From assembly GCA_030765055.1 (NCBI GenBank), contig CM060947.1, forward strand, positions 105,322,966-105,386,965: 64,000 nt of DNA, written 5' to 3'. The stretch is from Mantis religiosa. Its lineage: Eukaryota; Arthropoda; Insecta; Mantodea; Mantidae. Position numbers and translations under genes: made by a program. Shown here in pieces: positions 21,357 to 32,121 of the stretch. The notes beneath the pieces are model-generated. The model saw nothing but the letters and a program-made list of their open reading frames with translations, ran no database searches and had not been told where the DNA came from. How positions within the stretch are numbered: position 1 is the stretch's first letter; every line of letters starts with the position of its first letter.

Positions 21357-21476
21357 AGTGGAGTGGATTATATAGCCAGCCCAGCAGGTTCAACAAATGA
21401 TGCTGAAGTTATCAAAGCATGTGATGAACATGGTATCACACTGGTTCACACCAACCTTCGACTTTTCCATCATTAA
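21357..21476 (+). CDS. ATIC: ATIC terminal coding exon
   Basis: Last coding exon: SGVDYIASPAGSTNDAEVIK, then ACDEHGITLVHTNLRLFHH and TAA at 21474-21476. The C-terminal NLRLFHH is the invariant end of ATIC. The four exons sum to 933 nt (310 residues plus stop) with compatible phases, about the C-terminal half of a protein near 590 residues. Confidence 0.95.
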   Translation, partial: SGVDYIASPAGSTNDAEVIKACDEHGITLVHTNLRLFHH

Positions 21477-21840
21477 GAAACAGATGAGCTTTTGGCTTAT
21501 GAATCTCCAAAGTGCCTTTCCTATCAGTTTGCTCAATAATAAATAAGGAAATACTGTTAAATATAAGCTTTGTATTCCAAAATCTGTGTGCATTCCAATA
21601 TATTATTATAGGTTGTTTTTGAAAATGTAATCTATATATCAGCTCTACTTATCAGTGTAAATGCTACCTAGCTGGCATACCATCTAAGAATTAAGATTTA
21701 TTGAAATATATTTTTTATATTCCTGTTGTATGTTTGAAGTTGCAACTTATTTTTAAATGTTACATAGTTTTATATAAGGCATATTACTAAACAGTTAACT
21801 TTTACATGAAAAAGATGTATTTTTGGAAATAAATCTATTC
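21477..21840 (+). other. ATIC: ATIC 3'UTR with polyadenylation signals
   Basis: AT-rich sequence after the stop codon. AATAAA occurs at about 21538 and again near 21828, where GGAAATAAATCTATTC is a plausible distal signal. The end of the transcript is inferred. Confidence 0.5.
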
Positions 21841-22855
21841 TTTCAATTTGTTTTGTGAAGACAAAAACTGCAACAGTATCCTTTTGAAACCGTATGTTAA
21901 GGAGTTAAAGTAGAACTTTTCACCTTAACTGAAATTGTAATAGATAAGCAACAATATGTATGAAAATACAATTAACAGCTTAAGTACATAATGAATTATA
22001 AAATTAACAAGTAATTAATAAAAAATGAATATAATTTGTAATTCTACGTAATTCAGTGGCTTTAAAAATTACATCAGTACATGGTTTACTGTATACTTTT
22101 TATTGAAAGAGGAGTTTTCTATATTAATGTTCAGGCCCAAATGACATAGTTGTCAACATATCTTCCAAATTCCACTCTCTCTCACCCACCCATCCACCCA
22201 ATATTAGTGAAGAATATTTCCTTTATCAAGAGCAAAACAACTGTAATAAATATATTTGTAATAGGAATACCAAACAGTCACAAAAGCCACTATTCAAAAA
22301 CTGAAGTTTCTTTCACTTCAGCCTGCAAATAAAAAGTTGAAAACTCATGAAGATATCTGATGTTATCACCCCTTAGATTTTTCTCATAATATTTTAGTGG
22401 AAAAATTGAAGTGTAATTTGGGAGTCTTGGGATACTTATAGTAATTTTAAGTAAAACTGGTTTCATATTTTTAAGCTCCTTAAGATGTTTAATGAACAAA
22501 GACAAGCTTAGGTTTTAGGCTTTTTTAAAGAGGCACAACCGCTCCGCCAATGCTGAGAGCTGATGGTCTGGGTGGCTCATATGACTTATTTGCAAAGTTG
22601 TTGGTTAAAACCAGGCCCAAACTGATAGTCTTTAAGTGTGGCAATTCTGGCAATATGATTCTTGTAACTGACATTATTAACGAACAAAACATATAAAGTT
22701 AGAATCAGAAATGCAAAGTCAATATGTGTTTTAGAACAATCACCTATTTTTGATTGCCCTCATAAATAAAAACTAAAACAAAGTATTTGTTTAGCATACT
22801 CCTTGAACAGTGTCACATTAAGGGATCTGAATGCTATACGCTCTTCTTCTTTTTC
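21841..22855. other. Intergenic, nothing recognised
   Basis: AT-rich. Short frames at 22150-22332 and 22290-22505 overlap on opposite strands without similarity to anything I know. Confidence 0.5.
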
Positions 22856-22896
22856 TCCTCTTCCTCTTCCTCTTTTTTTTTTTTTTTTTTTTTTTA
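22841..22896 (+). repeat. Pyrimidine tract
   Basis: CTTCTT/CCTCTT-rich stretch ending in about 22 consecutive T. Simple sequence. Confidence 0.9.
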
Positions 22897-23119
22897 AACC
22901 TATAATGGAGGCAGGAGGTAGGTATTGTTGCATTCTTAAGTAAATTTGAGAAAAATAAACCTGCCTAGTGGTAGATAGTTAACATGAAAAACCTTAAGCC
23001 TATATATGACTAGTGTGAAGAAATGATTAATTTCCATCAATTAACTTAAATAATAAGAGTTTAATGAAGCCTAGGATTCAAGTATTTACGATAGTAAGTT
23101 GCCACAAATGGTGTATCTC

Positions 23120-23330
23120 AAATATAAGAGCTCCTACTGGTTTACCAGGAAATATATATCTGAATCAATTGGAGAATTTAATATCAGGACGGCACGTTGG
23201 CCATGGTAGCTCAATGGGTAAGAGCCACTGGATGGAAACCAGGAGATGGGTGGTTCAAATCCCGACCATGGCATTGAATTTTTCATTTTGACTATCAAAA
23301 ACCTTAGCCTATATATGGCTAATGTGAAGA
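23120..23330 (+). repeat. SINE family 3 with an internal tRNA-like fold
   Basis: At 23200-23272 a 73-nt tRNA-like unit has a perfect 7-bp acceptor stem (GCCATGG/CCATGGC). A-box-like TAGCTCAATGG is at 23207-23217 and B-box-like GGTTCAAATCC at 23252-23262. The anticodon arm CTGG/CCAG has loop ATGGAAA; the T stem is poorly paired. The 80 bp upstream (TGGTTTACCAGGAAA) and part of the tRNA region recur at 15485-15640, so this is a dispersed repeat rather than a functional tRNA gene. The text CCTATATATG..CTA(A/G)TGTGAAGAAATGA is found on both sides (about 22995 and 23310). Confidence 0.6.
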
Positions 23331-23390
23331 AATGATTAATTTCCATCAATTTACTGCTTAGTGATTTTCGCATGAGTTTCTTCATTAATC

Positions 23391-23765
23391 AAGAAAATAG
23401 TACTTTAGTATTATCCAAAATAACTTTGAATGGCCTAAGCTTCATTCTGAATGGTATAAGAGGTACAAGTGATTTACAGCAATACTGGTTATTATAGAGT
23501 TGGTCCAACCTTGAACCTGATGTAAACAAACCATTGTATAAACTGTGAGACTGCCTAGTGGTTTTTACATGATTTTCTATATTAAATTATCAAGAAAACA
23601 GTACTTTAGCATTATCCAAAATAAACATGAATGACCTAACTTCATTTTGAGTGGTATGAGAAGCACAAGTGTTTTACAGGAATACCAGTTATTATAGAGC
23701 ATAAACATTTGGAGTTGATCCAACTTTGAACTTCATGTAAACAAATCATTATATAAACTGTGAGG
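23391..23765. repeat. Local tandem duplication
   Basis: Two diverged direct copies of about 170-180 bp, near 23391-23560 and 23586-23765. They share TACTTTAG(T/C)ATTATCCAAAATAA, CAGTTATTATAGAG-like text and ATGTAAACAAA(C/T)CATT. No coding content; origin unknown. Confidence 0.7.
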
Positions 23766-24601
23766 CCAAACATAAATGCTGTGTGAACTTGTGTTTTATG
23801 CCTATTTTGGTAGAATAGTGCACTATTCATTAAAAAAAGGAATAAAAGTTATCTGAATTTAAATATAGAATAGTTAAGAGAAACTAATTAATCTTTGGCT
23901 ATATCACTATCAGAAAGAGGTGTAAAATCTGGGTCTTCATCATATAATACTTTCCTGTTCTATAAATATGTTCACTAGAAGAAATGGAAAGCCTTTTTTG
24001 ATAAATAAATAATTGAAATTTCAGGACGTAAATATACGTGCAAGTTTCTTTTTGGAAAGAACTGATTATTAGGTTATTAAAAGTGATATTCATCACTTTT
24101 GTTGTTGCATTACGTCAGAATTTTCTATCAGATTACTTTCCTTTGATTTTATAACATTTGCCTCAATTTTATACCATCTTTATTGTCTCCAACAGAAGTG
24201 CAAAATAGGAGTTCCCGTGAAGGTGGTTTGCGTTCAGCAATACAAATGAAAGGGTGTGCTCCATCATATATTTAGTAATAATGAAAACTGGAGTAAATCA
24301 TCTTAAAATTATGGACTATGATGTATAAGCTACAAGATTTTACCTTGTTTTTGATTGGTGTGTAGTACACAATATTAGTTGTCATGGATCATTCATGAAG
24401 TGCTCAAATGAAATAAAAGAAACCTCACTACAAGTATTCTAGCTAAATTTAAAATATATTGGTGTTCAAGAAATTATAGAGGTGGCTTTAATGCAAAATC
24501 AAGAGTTTCATTACATTACATACAATAAATATTTAAATTAATTTTTAGTAGCTTTGTAACAATGAATGAATGTATGCATGCATGCATGCATGTTTAGTTC
24601 T
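23766..24601. other. Intergenic, nothing recognised
   Basis: AT-rich sequence ending in a short ATGC microsatellite near 24572-24592, just before the Harbinger element. Confidence 0.5.
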
Positions 24602-24873
24602 TAAACACTAGGGGGCCTATTCATAGATATCACTTTGGTCTAGACTATCTTCTGACTAACTTGGTCCGGACCAAAGGCGGTCTAACGTTTTGGCATTCTT
24701 AGATGATGAAAAGCCTCAGACCAAGTAAAGTCGTGGACCAGCACAGAGCAAATGTTACAGGATGTAGAAAGATTCTTCTGCGCATGCGCCAGTCCCATGC
24801 TAAACAAGCCAGTGTACCTACAAGTTCATAAATCTTTGTGTTAGTTTCACAGCTATTTCTTAATCATTCTTAC

Positions 24874-24898
24874 ATTTGCTGCTGCTGCTGCTGCTGCT
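24874..24898 (+). repeat. GCT microsatellite in the Harbinger leader
   Basis: About eight GCT units before the Myb-like start. The minus-strand polyglutamine frame over it is not a gene. Confidence 0.8.
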
Positions 24899-24933
24899 TG
24901 AGGTTCAACATCAAAGTTTGATGTGCTGTGAAT

Positions 24934-25174
24934 ATGGATAATATGGAGTCAATAAAGCGTGGTATCAATTGGTCAGAGGAAGAGAAGAACTTGTTTTCTC
25001 TAGTCCGAAAAAAGAATGAACATTGTAGAAAACATATCAATATTGACGAATATGAGAAAGGAGGCGGCATGGAGGGAAATTTATAAAGTGTTTTCTGCAG
25101 TTTTCGGAGGAAAGGACAGAAGTGTTCGCTGTTTAAAGGAGCTGTGGAAGAGGCAGAAGGTGTATGTTCACAAA
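24934..25174 (+). pseudogene. Harbinger Myb/SANT-like protein, first exon
   Basis: Accessory DNA-binding protein that partners Harbinger transposases. It starts at ATG 24934 with GINWSEEEKNLFSLVRK, then a one-base frame change near 25013, then LTNMRKEAAWREIYKVFSAVF and SVRCLKELWKRQK. This tryptophan-spaced trihelix is typical of Myb/SANT-like domains. It ends at a good donor (AAA then GTAAGT at 25175). Confidence 0.7.
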
Positions 25175-25180
25175 GTAAGT

Positions 25181-27171
25181 GTACTTTAGTCTTTTCTTTT
25201 GTTATACATAACTTGCACTTCTGACGATTGATATTAGGTTTGGTTAATATATGTTAATATGGAATTTTATTTTAACTAGAAAAACTAATTAATTTCACTT
25301 CTGTTTACTGCATAAAAATAAATGTGTTACATTTATCTGGTAGTTATTTATCTATTCAAAGAGCCTCAATGGATAAACCAAAAGCATTAACGGAGAAACC
25401 ATGTTGGCATATATAATAAAAATGGCTGTAAAATAAAACAAACCTAGAGCAGATATAACCAAGCGAAGCAAGATTAATAATTATGATACAAGGTTTTTAA
25501 TCACCACTATAGTCAAGTTTCATACAACTATATATGCTCGATCAGGTACCTAAATTAAAGGTTTTATTTCAAAGTGGTTTGAGTGATATGTTATAATCGT
25601 GAGACGTATTATGCAGGCACAGAAATATTAATTACTTCCCTATAAACAGCTGTTAATGTGTGACACAGTTTAACCTAAAAGAAAGTATAGACACACATGG
25701 AATAAATAAATGCTGAGTGTTGATTTCAAAATAGAATAGTGAGTCCACAAGGTTGATGAGTTCATATTTTGAGACAACTCTTCAAAATACACTAGGAATA
25801 TATTTTCTGAGAACAAATTTATACCTTTTGATTCAATCCATGAATTGTGACTAGAATTTCTCATACATCTTTCTTGACTTTTGTGGCAACAAGTTATTGA
25901 TAATATTGAGTGCTTTTGCTGTAATTTTGAGGGATGTAGGTCACTGTTACTAATGTCCGATATTTTGACCTTTTTCTAAATTGGTGCTAATACTGTTGTC
26001 GATCGAAATGAGAATAATCAATACGTGCACTTTTACAATGTTATGTGGCCACTTCCGATTGGTGGAATACCAATACTTTAATGAACAGGTATACTTTAAT
26101 GAGGCATGTGTTACGCCATATTACAATCGAACAAGTTGTTCTCAGACCAATGATAGCATTCACTACGGTCACATGGTGGAGCTGTTCATGGAATTGCTCA
26201 CAGAAAAGTATGCTTTTTAGAATGTCAGGAGTAAAGGAACGTGTTACATCCATGAATGTGACATGTTATAATTTAAGTTAAATTATAAAGTTAGTGTTAA
26301 ATTATTTAACACTATAGAGAACTTGCAATACATTTTAAATGATTTAGTATATTTTATTGAATGAGAAATTATTAGATTAAATTATTCTTCTACGAACTTT
26401 ACATGCTAATGGAGCTTCAATATTTTTTATTTGTATTTATTTACATATTAGTGGATTTAAGCTCCACAAATAAAGTTTCACGCATCTGACAATATCAGTA
26501 TCCTTATATTCAGGATATCATTTATACTTATGTCACATCCTCCATTCTCCATGCCGCTGTTCTGCAGTTTAACCATCAGTACCATTAATTACAGCATAGC
26601 TCTTCAACAGGTTCATATGCAATCATTTACAGCAATCTTTTTACTAACTTGGCAGTAAGATGATTTTGAGTTTTAATCGTTAATGTTGTTGATGCAAACT
26701 CATGAGAGAATTAATACAAGCTCCATCAGTTACTGTATTTCACAATGCTACTTTAAAACACTACACAAATTAATACTCTGAAGTTTAGGTAGATACCTAC
26801 TATAGCTTTTCGGTTCTTTTTTAAATTGCTAGATCCACTGAATTATATTCTATCAGAAAAGTATATTAAGATGTTCAATATCAGAAATTTTTTACAAAGA
26901 CCAAATATTAACATATGCAAATTATTGAAGTGTTATATGCTAGATATTTACCACTGTTCTACATGCTCCAAGTGAACACATACTAAGTGCAACATGAAAA
27001 TTGATTGCTTAAATATGTATAATTAAATACTGTAAAATTGATTTTATTGCTTTCTATAACTATGCTACTTATAATATTGAAATGAATCATAATATTTTCT
27101 TTGTTTCAAATTTTGGTCATATCCACATCCACTTCCTTGGAAAAAGGATGTGTAACAGCAGAGGTTATCAT
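25181..27171 (+). other. Harbinger internal intron
   Basis: About 2 kb AT-rich, probably intron of the Myb-like gene. Overlapping frames on both strands at 25981-26281 show nothing recognisable. Possible acceptors occur at 27491 and near 27695, but the short exons after them contain stops. Confidence 0.5.
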
Positions 27172-27184
27172 TCTGTTTATATGC

Positions 27185-27418
27185 CCGCCTTGGTAGCGTA
27201 GATGGTAGCGTGTCTGCCTCACGTTCAAGAGGTCCCGAGTTTGAATCTCGGTGAGTTATCTGGATAAGGTTTTTTCCAGCGTTTTCCCTTATCCTTCAAG
27301 ACGAATGTCAGGCAACTCTAAGCTCCATGGACCCTGGACTCATTGAGCATCATTTCACCCAATTCATTCACCGTCCGATATGACTTAACGTTGGAGGACA
27401 TAAATTAAAAAAAAAAAA
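27185..27418 (+). mobile_element. SINE family 1, copy 1
   Basis: tRNA-derived SINE with 13-bp target duplication TCTGTTTATATGC (27172-27184 and 27419-27431). It begins CCCGCCTTGG and has an A-box-like TAGCGTAGATGG and B-box-like AGTTTGAATCTC. The body carries the TCCATGGACCC...CCGTCCGATATGACTTAACG text shared with copies at 47265 and 63587, and it ends in poly(A). Confidence 0.85.
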
Positions 27419-27626
27419 TCTGTTTATATGCATATTGTGGTATTAGCTTCTACTTATATTGTAAAGCATTTAATTTAATTTTTCTTTTCAGGATATCATT
27501 GAAATCTGAACATCTTCTCTGGCTACCCCAGTGAGAGTTAGCAATTCAAGTGTGGTAACATTTACAACTCCTAAGAGGTTAGATTGAGATTATTAATGTT
27601 TGAAAATTGTCATTATCCTCATTATT

Positions 27627-27653
27627 ATTATTACTATTATTATTTTATTATTA
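27627..27653 (+). repeat. Short ATT/ATC microsatellite
   Basis: Imperfect ATT units inside the Harbinger element. Confidence 0.7.
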
Positions 27654-27879
27654 GATTACCAACTATAGAGATGAATGGTATTATTTTATATTTCAGCCAA
27701 AAAATGAAAACTATGGTGGAGAAGAAAAGAATACTCAGTAAAAAGGTTTGTACACATTCTATAATGTCAATGGGAAGTTTTTGAACAATGCGCTTAGGTC
27801 TATGATTCTCTTACTAAATAAGATAATGCAATTTCAGTGCTTATTTATTTACAATTGTTCATCTTTGTAGAATTCATGC

Positions 27880-28163
27880 TTGTCCATGACAGAGTAAGAG
27901 AAAGAAGTGTTTCAGTTACAGAGGACAAAATATCAGGATGAGGCTCAAAGAGCTTAACAATTACATAATTTACATTTACAAAATCTAAATATAAAAATGA
28001 GAAAACTGAAGAATTACATAATTTACATTTGAAAAACCTGTTGCAAAATGAGAAAGCTAAACAATTACACAATTTACATTTACAAATTCTGAAGTTGCAA
28101 AATGAGAAGTTACTAAAAATAAAATTAACGAAGGCCAAGGTACAGGAAAATATTTGTGAATAA
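27880..28163 (+). pseudogene. Harbinger Myb-like protein, coiled-coil C-terminus
   Basis: After LQRTKYQDEAQRA and a stop, the sequence is a tandem repeat of roughly 57-66 nt. It encodes QLHNLHLQNL-type units three times (about 27945, 28012 and 28060), ending KLQNEKLLKIKLTKAKVQE and TAA at 28161-28163. The leucine-rich heptads imply a coiled coil, as is common at the C-end of these accessory proteins. One stop and one frame change. Confidence 0.6.
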
Positions 28164-28173
28164 AAGTGAACAG

Positions 28174-28772
28174 TTAGAAATGTTTTTGTATGAATTGTCT
28201 GAACAAATGTCCTCGATCTTCATCCACATGAACCTGTCTTGCATTATCCTCTTCTGGTTCATCTTCTGAATGAATGTCCTCTACTTTCTCTTTCCACATG
28301 CATGCCAAGTTATGTAATACAGCACAAGCCACAATAATACGCTTGGCTGTTTTAAGGTTTGTTGCAATGCTTTGAGTAAGGGATCCAAATCTTCCTTTCC
28401 AGACCCCAAAACAACGTTCTATTACATTGTGTGTTCTCTTATGGCTTGCATTGTATGCTGGTTCTTGGTATGTTGCTGGATTCCTGAGAGGAGTTAGTAA
28501 ATAAGGATGTACCGCATATCCAGCATCACCCAGTAAAATAAAGTGTCCAAATTCACCCTGTTCAAATCTCTTCTTTCACTCTGCTTTCATTGAAGATTCG
28601 GGAATCGTGGGTACTTCCTCTCCATCGTGCTACAATATCCATAATGTGATGGTTTGCATCACATATTACTTGAACATTTAGTGAGTAATAGCCCTTTCTA
28701 TTTATATAAGTTTGGGCACATTCTCCTCCAGGATTTATTATTGGGATGTGTGTACCATCTATAGCACCTATA
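28174..28772 (-). pseudogene. Harbinger transposase, catalytic exon
   Basis: HARBI1-type DDE nuclease. IGAIDGTHIPI carries the first Asp; WRGSTHDSRIFNES follows. After a one-base frame change near 28570, GEFGHFILLGDAGYAVHPYL carries the second Asp and HNVIERCFGVWKGRFGSL the Glu. The C-terminus HNLACMWKEKVEDIHSED is acidic and ends with TAA at 28174-28176. The acceptor is probably at about 28772. The frame change inactivates it. Confidence 0.85.
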
Positions 28773-28916
28773 AGACAAATACATACACATGGTTTAGAAA
28801 GTGGTATGAGAATATATAAATGAAAGAAGTAAATAATTGTGTGAGGAAAGGGAAAAGTTCCAAAATTAGTGCTGAGCTCTTTACACACTAATGGGTATAT
28901 AACTAATGCAGCAATA

Positions 28917-28965
<49 letters not shown>
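28917..28965. repeat. TA microsatellite
   Basis: About 24 TA units in the Harbinger transposase intron. Confidence 0.95.
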
Positions 28966-28966
<1 letters not shown>

Positions 28967-28969
28967 TGG

Positions 28970-30149
28970 ATGAATCTATTTTAATGTGTCTTATGTTCAA
29001 TTCTTAGGACAGACATCATATTTACAGTTTCCTTATTGTGCTATAAGCATGCATATAAGAAGGTTATCTTGTTTTTATTTTGTGTTATATAATGCATGAT
29101 GGAAAGTAAACATATGTTGCTATAAAGTATTTATTTATAAAATAAAGTTTTCTTGATCATAGGGATCTTAGTCATATTTGAGTACTGTATGTAATTGTAA
29201 CATTACTCACTTCAGGACCAAACAAGTCAGTAAACAACATATACATATATGTTTCAGTTCTTCATATTAATCCTTACACTTTTCTCAGTATTTTGCTAAG
29301 CAACTAGTTTTGTTGATTATAAGTACATTAACATCATTTAATTATTTTCCTCTGTGCCTTATGATTTTGGTTCCCTTCTGCACTGTTAAAAATGTTCTTT
29401 TATGCTTAGTTACTGTAAATATCTATAATTTGGTTTAAAAGTATTTTAAACATTTGGCAGCATTAGTTGCATGACATAACATTCCTATTTATTTCCTTTG
29501 TGTGCCTGATAGATATTAAAAAGTTACTGTTTGATGTCTGTGGTAATTTAAATCAAAATTATTGAAACATTACAAAGTCAGAATTTGTTAGTAACTTTCT
29601 GTGTTGGAAACTTTTTACTCTCATTAATGATAGTTTGCTTACACTGTGGAGATAGCATATTATTATAAAAAAAAGTAATTGTGTATAAAACTGTGAAATC
29701 ATATAACATTTTTAAAAACATGTGTTGATTGCTGGAAACAAAATATTGAAAGCAAAGAAGTAACTTAAGCATCAATGTAGCATATGAGAGTATTGGAGGG
29801 GACTTTGTGGCTCTTGTACCTTGTTTTAAATACCATAGCAGGGGTAAGCATTAACTTATGTTCATGGAAACTTGGTTGTGATTCGATTACTTCCAGAAAA
29901 TGAGTCTGGAGCTTGATTAAGTTAACACTGGAGAAATAAATTAACTCACTGGTACACAATTTTAGAATTGAGAGGAAGTGTTTTAACCCTTGAGCAACAG
30001 CATTGCTCTGTTTAGCTTTTAACTAGATACAATTTAAATTGATAACATATTAGTGTAACTAATTTGATTAATTACATTTGATATGACTTACATTATAGGA
30101 TATTAATTTTAAAAATTACATTAATTCATTTTCTTCATCTATCAGAAAC
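28970..30149 (-). other. Harbinger transposase intron
   Basis: AT-rich, nothing recognised. With 30954-31677 it separates the catalytic exon from the N-terminal exon. Confidence 0.5.
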
Positions 30150-30258
30150 ATAAAGATATACATCCTTTCATGGAAGTGTTGAAAACAGTGTTGTTGTATA
30201 AATTAAATTAATTGGGAGTCGATTAATAACACAAAACAACACTTACTTTTAAATTTTC

Positions 30259-30299
30259 CCGGAACATGTTTCTGAGGCCTTCCCTCTATCTTCAGCCGG
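30259..30299 (-). ncRNA. Hammerhead-ribozyme-like motif, copy 2
   Basis: 41 nt: CCGG, CTGAAGA (fits CUGANGA), hairpin GAGG/CCTC, GAAA, C-AT-G, TT, CCGG. All invariant core positions of a hammerhead are present, with a very short stem III as in minimal PLE hammerheads. One unpaired A in stem II. Confidence 0.55.
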
Positions 30300-30387
30300 A
30301 CATCGACTGGTTCTCATTGGTGTAGCTGGCAATATTTTGTCATCGGTCTCCTCTGGTGGCTGTTCGAGGAACTTGCTGAACAAAACA

Positions 30388-30720
30388 TTCAAAAAACAAA
30401 ACATTCAACTAGCTCCAGTGAACCATTACTCCTTAAAAAACCCAATTTGCTCAAACATCAAAGATGCCATTCCATCTAACAAAAAATCTGGTATATATCA
30501 AATTGAATGCTGTGACTGTAGTCAAATTTATATTGGAAAAACCAAAAGAAATTTAGAAAAAAGAGCAAAGGAACACTTTAGGAACATAAAATACAAACAA
30601 TTAGAAAAATCAGCAGTTGCCACGCATTTTTGGGAAAAAAAAACCAATCCAGAACCAAAATTACTAAAACATACAACAGGAAAAGAAGAACTGTCCACAT
30701 GGGAACAAATCTTTATTTAA
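30388..30720 (+). CDS. GIY-YIG endonuclease of a PLE (truncated)
   Basis: Open frame encoding the PLE nicking endonuclease domain: NKKSGIYQIECCDCSQIYIG and KTKRNLEKRAKEHFRNIKYK with the GIY and YIG blocks, then SAVATHFWEKK and STWEQIFI before a TAA at 30718. The frame starts upstream inside the left inverted arm; which ATG, if any, is used is unclear. After the stop the same frame continues (NFDIPQKDLFSKFLEPPSEE). A complete PLE would have an N-terminal RT of several hundred residues; none is present. Confidence 0.8.
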   Translation, partial: FKKQNIQLAPVNHYSLKNPICSNIKDAIPSNKKSGIYQIECCDCSQIYIGKTKRNLEKRAKEHFRNIKYKQLEKSAVATHFWEKKTNPEPKLLKHTTGKEELSTWEQIFI

Positions 30721-30849
30721 AAAAACAGGAACAAAGTATTCAATTTCGACATCCCCCAGAAAGATTTGTTCAGCAAGTTCCTCGAACCGCCATCAGAGGA
30801 GACCGATGACAAAATATTGCCAGCTACACCAATGAGAACCAGTCGATGT

Positions 30850-30890
30850 CTGGCTGAAGATAGAGGGAAGGCCTCAGAAACATGTTCCGG
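30850..30890 (+). ncRNA. Hammerhead-ribozyme-like motif, copy 3
   Basis: Inverted partner of copy 2: CTGG then CTGAAGA, hairpin GAGG/CCTC, GAAA, C-AT-G, TT, CCGG. One change in stem I (CTGG against CCGG, allowing a G-T pair) compared with the left arm. It lies on the sense strand of the GIY-YIG frame, about 130 nt after it. Confidence 0.55.
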
Positions 30891-30953
30891 GAAAATTTAA
30901 AAGTGTTGTTTTGTGTTATTAATCGACTCCCAATTAATTTAATAAAGATATAC

Positions 30954-31677
30954 GTTTATTATCTTAATAAATTTCTGCTTATGCTTTTGTGCTGGTTCCT
31001 ATTCCACTAGGATTGAAAATTCTGAGTTTTATTATGTGATACTTCAGAATAAAACGTAACTGTATGAAAGCATTCCACTTCTCACTATGGCAAAGTGTAT
31101 ATATTTGCCTCTCTTTTATAAATTTGAACAGATTACATGCAGCCACAAGCCAAAATCCAGTACAGTTTATCAAGAATAAAAAGGAGATAATGTATTTAAT
31201 TCTTTCAGATACTCCTGATGAAATAAATTATGAGAGAAAGTTTTTTATTCATAAGCTAGGTGATAGTTTATTGGAAATTCATTAATCAATTAGTATCCCC
31301 TTATCCTAATACTTATTGCATACAATCCATAGTGTATTTTATGCAAGGTATATAAGAAATACAAACTGTAAATAAAATCTTTAATACAAATAGCAATGAG
31401 CTAAAATAATTTTTGTGCGATATCCAAAATACATGTAAATAGTACCTAATGTAAATAATTTCCAGTTGAAGTTTAGGTGCATGATTCTAACATATTGATA
31501 CTCCTCTCCCTTTTTGGAAACATTGCTAATCACTAGTTACACAATTTCATATTACTGTTAATTTCAATTATTCCACTGGCTGCAATATTTATATTTAGTC
31601 TTAAAATGCATGTCATACTGGATCTTAAGCAAATTATTCAATATTGTGTTATATTAAATTTATAAGGAAGTAATTAC
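30954..31677 (-). other. Harbinger transposase intron, second part
   Basis: AT-rich, nothing recognised. The donor of the first transposase exon is GT at 31676-31677 (minus strand). Confidence 0.5.
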
Positions 31678-32121
31678 CTGAGGAAATCCTGATATATCAT
31701 AGAACTTCCATGTAGTTGCAGTTCTCTGCCGCTCCCCGGGAAAACGTAAATAACGAGGTACGTGTTTAGCAATGGCACCTGAGACATTACTGATTATGCG
31801 ACTTACTGATGCCTGACTAATATCATGCAGGTCAGCAGTGTTATCTTGATATCCTCCTCTTGCATAATACTGAAGTGCAGTTAGAATTTGAGTGTCAATT
31901 GAAATACTCAGGCCTCGGTTATTGTCCCTGTCGTATAGGTTAGGACGAATCAATTCTATCAGCCTTCTGGCGTTAGCTTTACTAAACCTGTATTTGCTTC
32001 TGAAGTTTAGGTCGTCGTACTTCGCAATAATTTCTATTCTTGGTAGGTAAGTTTTCCTCCGTTGTCTTATTTCACGAATTCTACGCACCATAGCTACATT
32101 CCTTACTTCATCGTCGTCCAT
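31678..32121 (-). CDS. Harbinger transposase, N-terminal exon
   Basis: Intact 148-codon first exon from ATG 32119-32121. The HARBI1-type N-terminus shows RKTYLPRIEIIAKYDDLNF, FRSKYRFSKANARRLIELI and the helix-turn-helix with LTALQYYARGGYQDNTADL and ISQASVSRIISNV. It ends ISGFPQ at the donor. Joined to the exon at 28772 the phase is off by one base, so either the splice differs or an indel has occurred. It precedes the catalytic exon by about 2.9 kb, now holding the PLE. Confidence 0.85.

Larger units (their letters stand above)
30162..30941 (+). mobile_element. PLE insertion: GIY-YIG unit with inverted ends
   Basis: 780 bp flanked by the perfect 12-bp duplication ATAAAGATATAC (30150-30161 and 30942-30953). 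Left and right ends are inverted copies of about 170-180 bp: ATTGGGAGTCGATTAATAAC to about CTGTTCGAGGAACTTGCTGA, mirrored at 30767-30935. Between them one GIY-YIG frame runs right. The left arm also has an outer tail holding the reverse of CAACACTTCCATGAAAGG. So a 3' end is joined in inverted orientation upstream of a 5'-truncated copy. Confidence 0.85.

Noticed and set aside
24870..25070. Minus-strand frame ending in polyglutamine
   Set aside because: GCT microsatellite plus antisense of the Harbinger Myb-like exon.
25981..26281. Overlapping plus and minus frames in the Harbinger intron
   Set aside because: Mutually antisense frames without recognisable domains; likely chance in lower-AT sequence.
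27185..27260. tRNA gene
   Set aside because: The tRNA-like head is followed by a SINE body and poly(A), with a 13-bp target duplication, and recurs at 47.3 and 63.6 kb.
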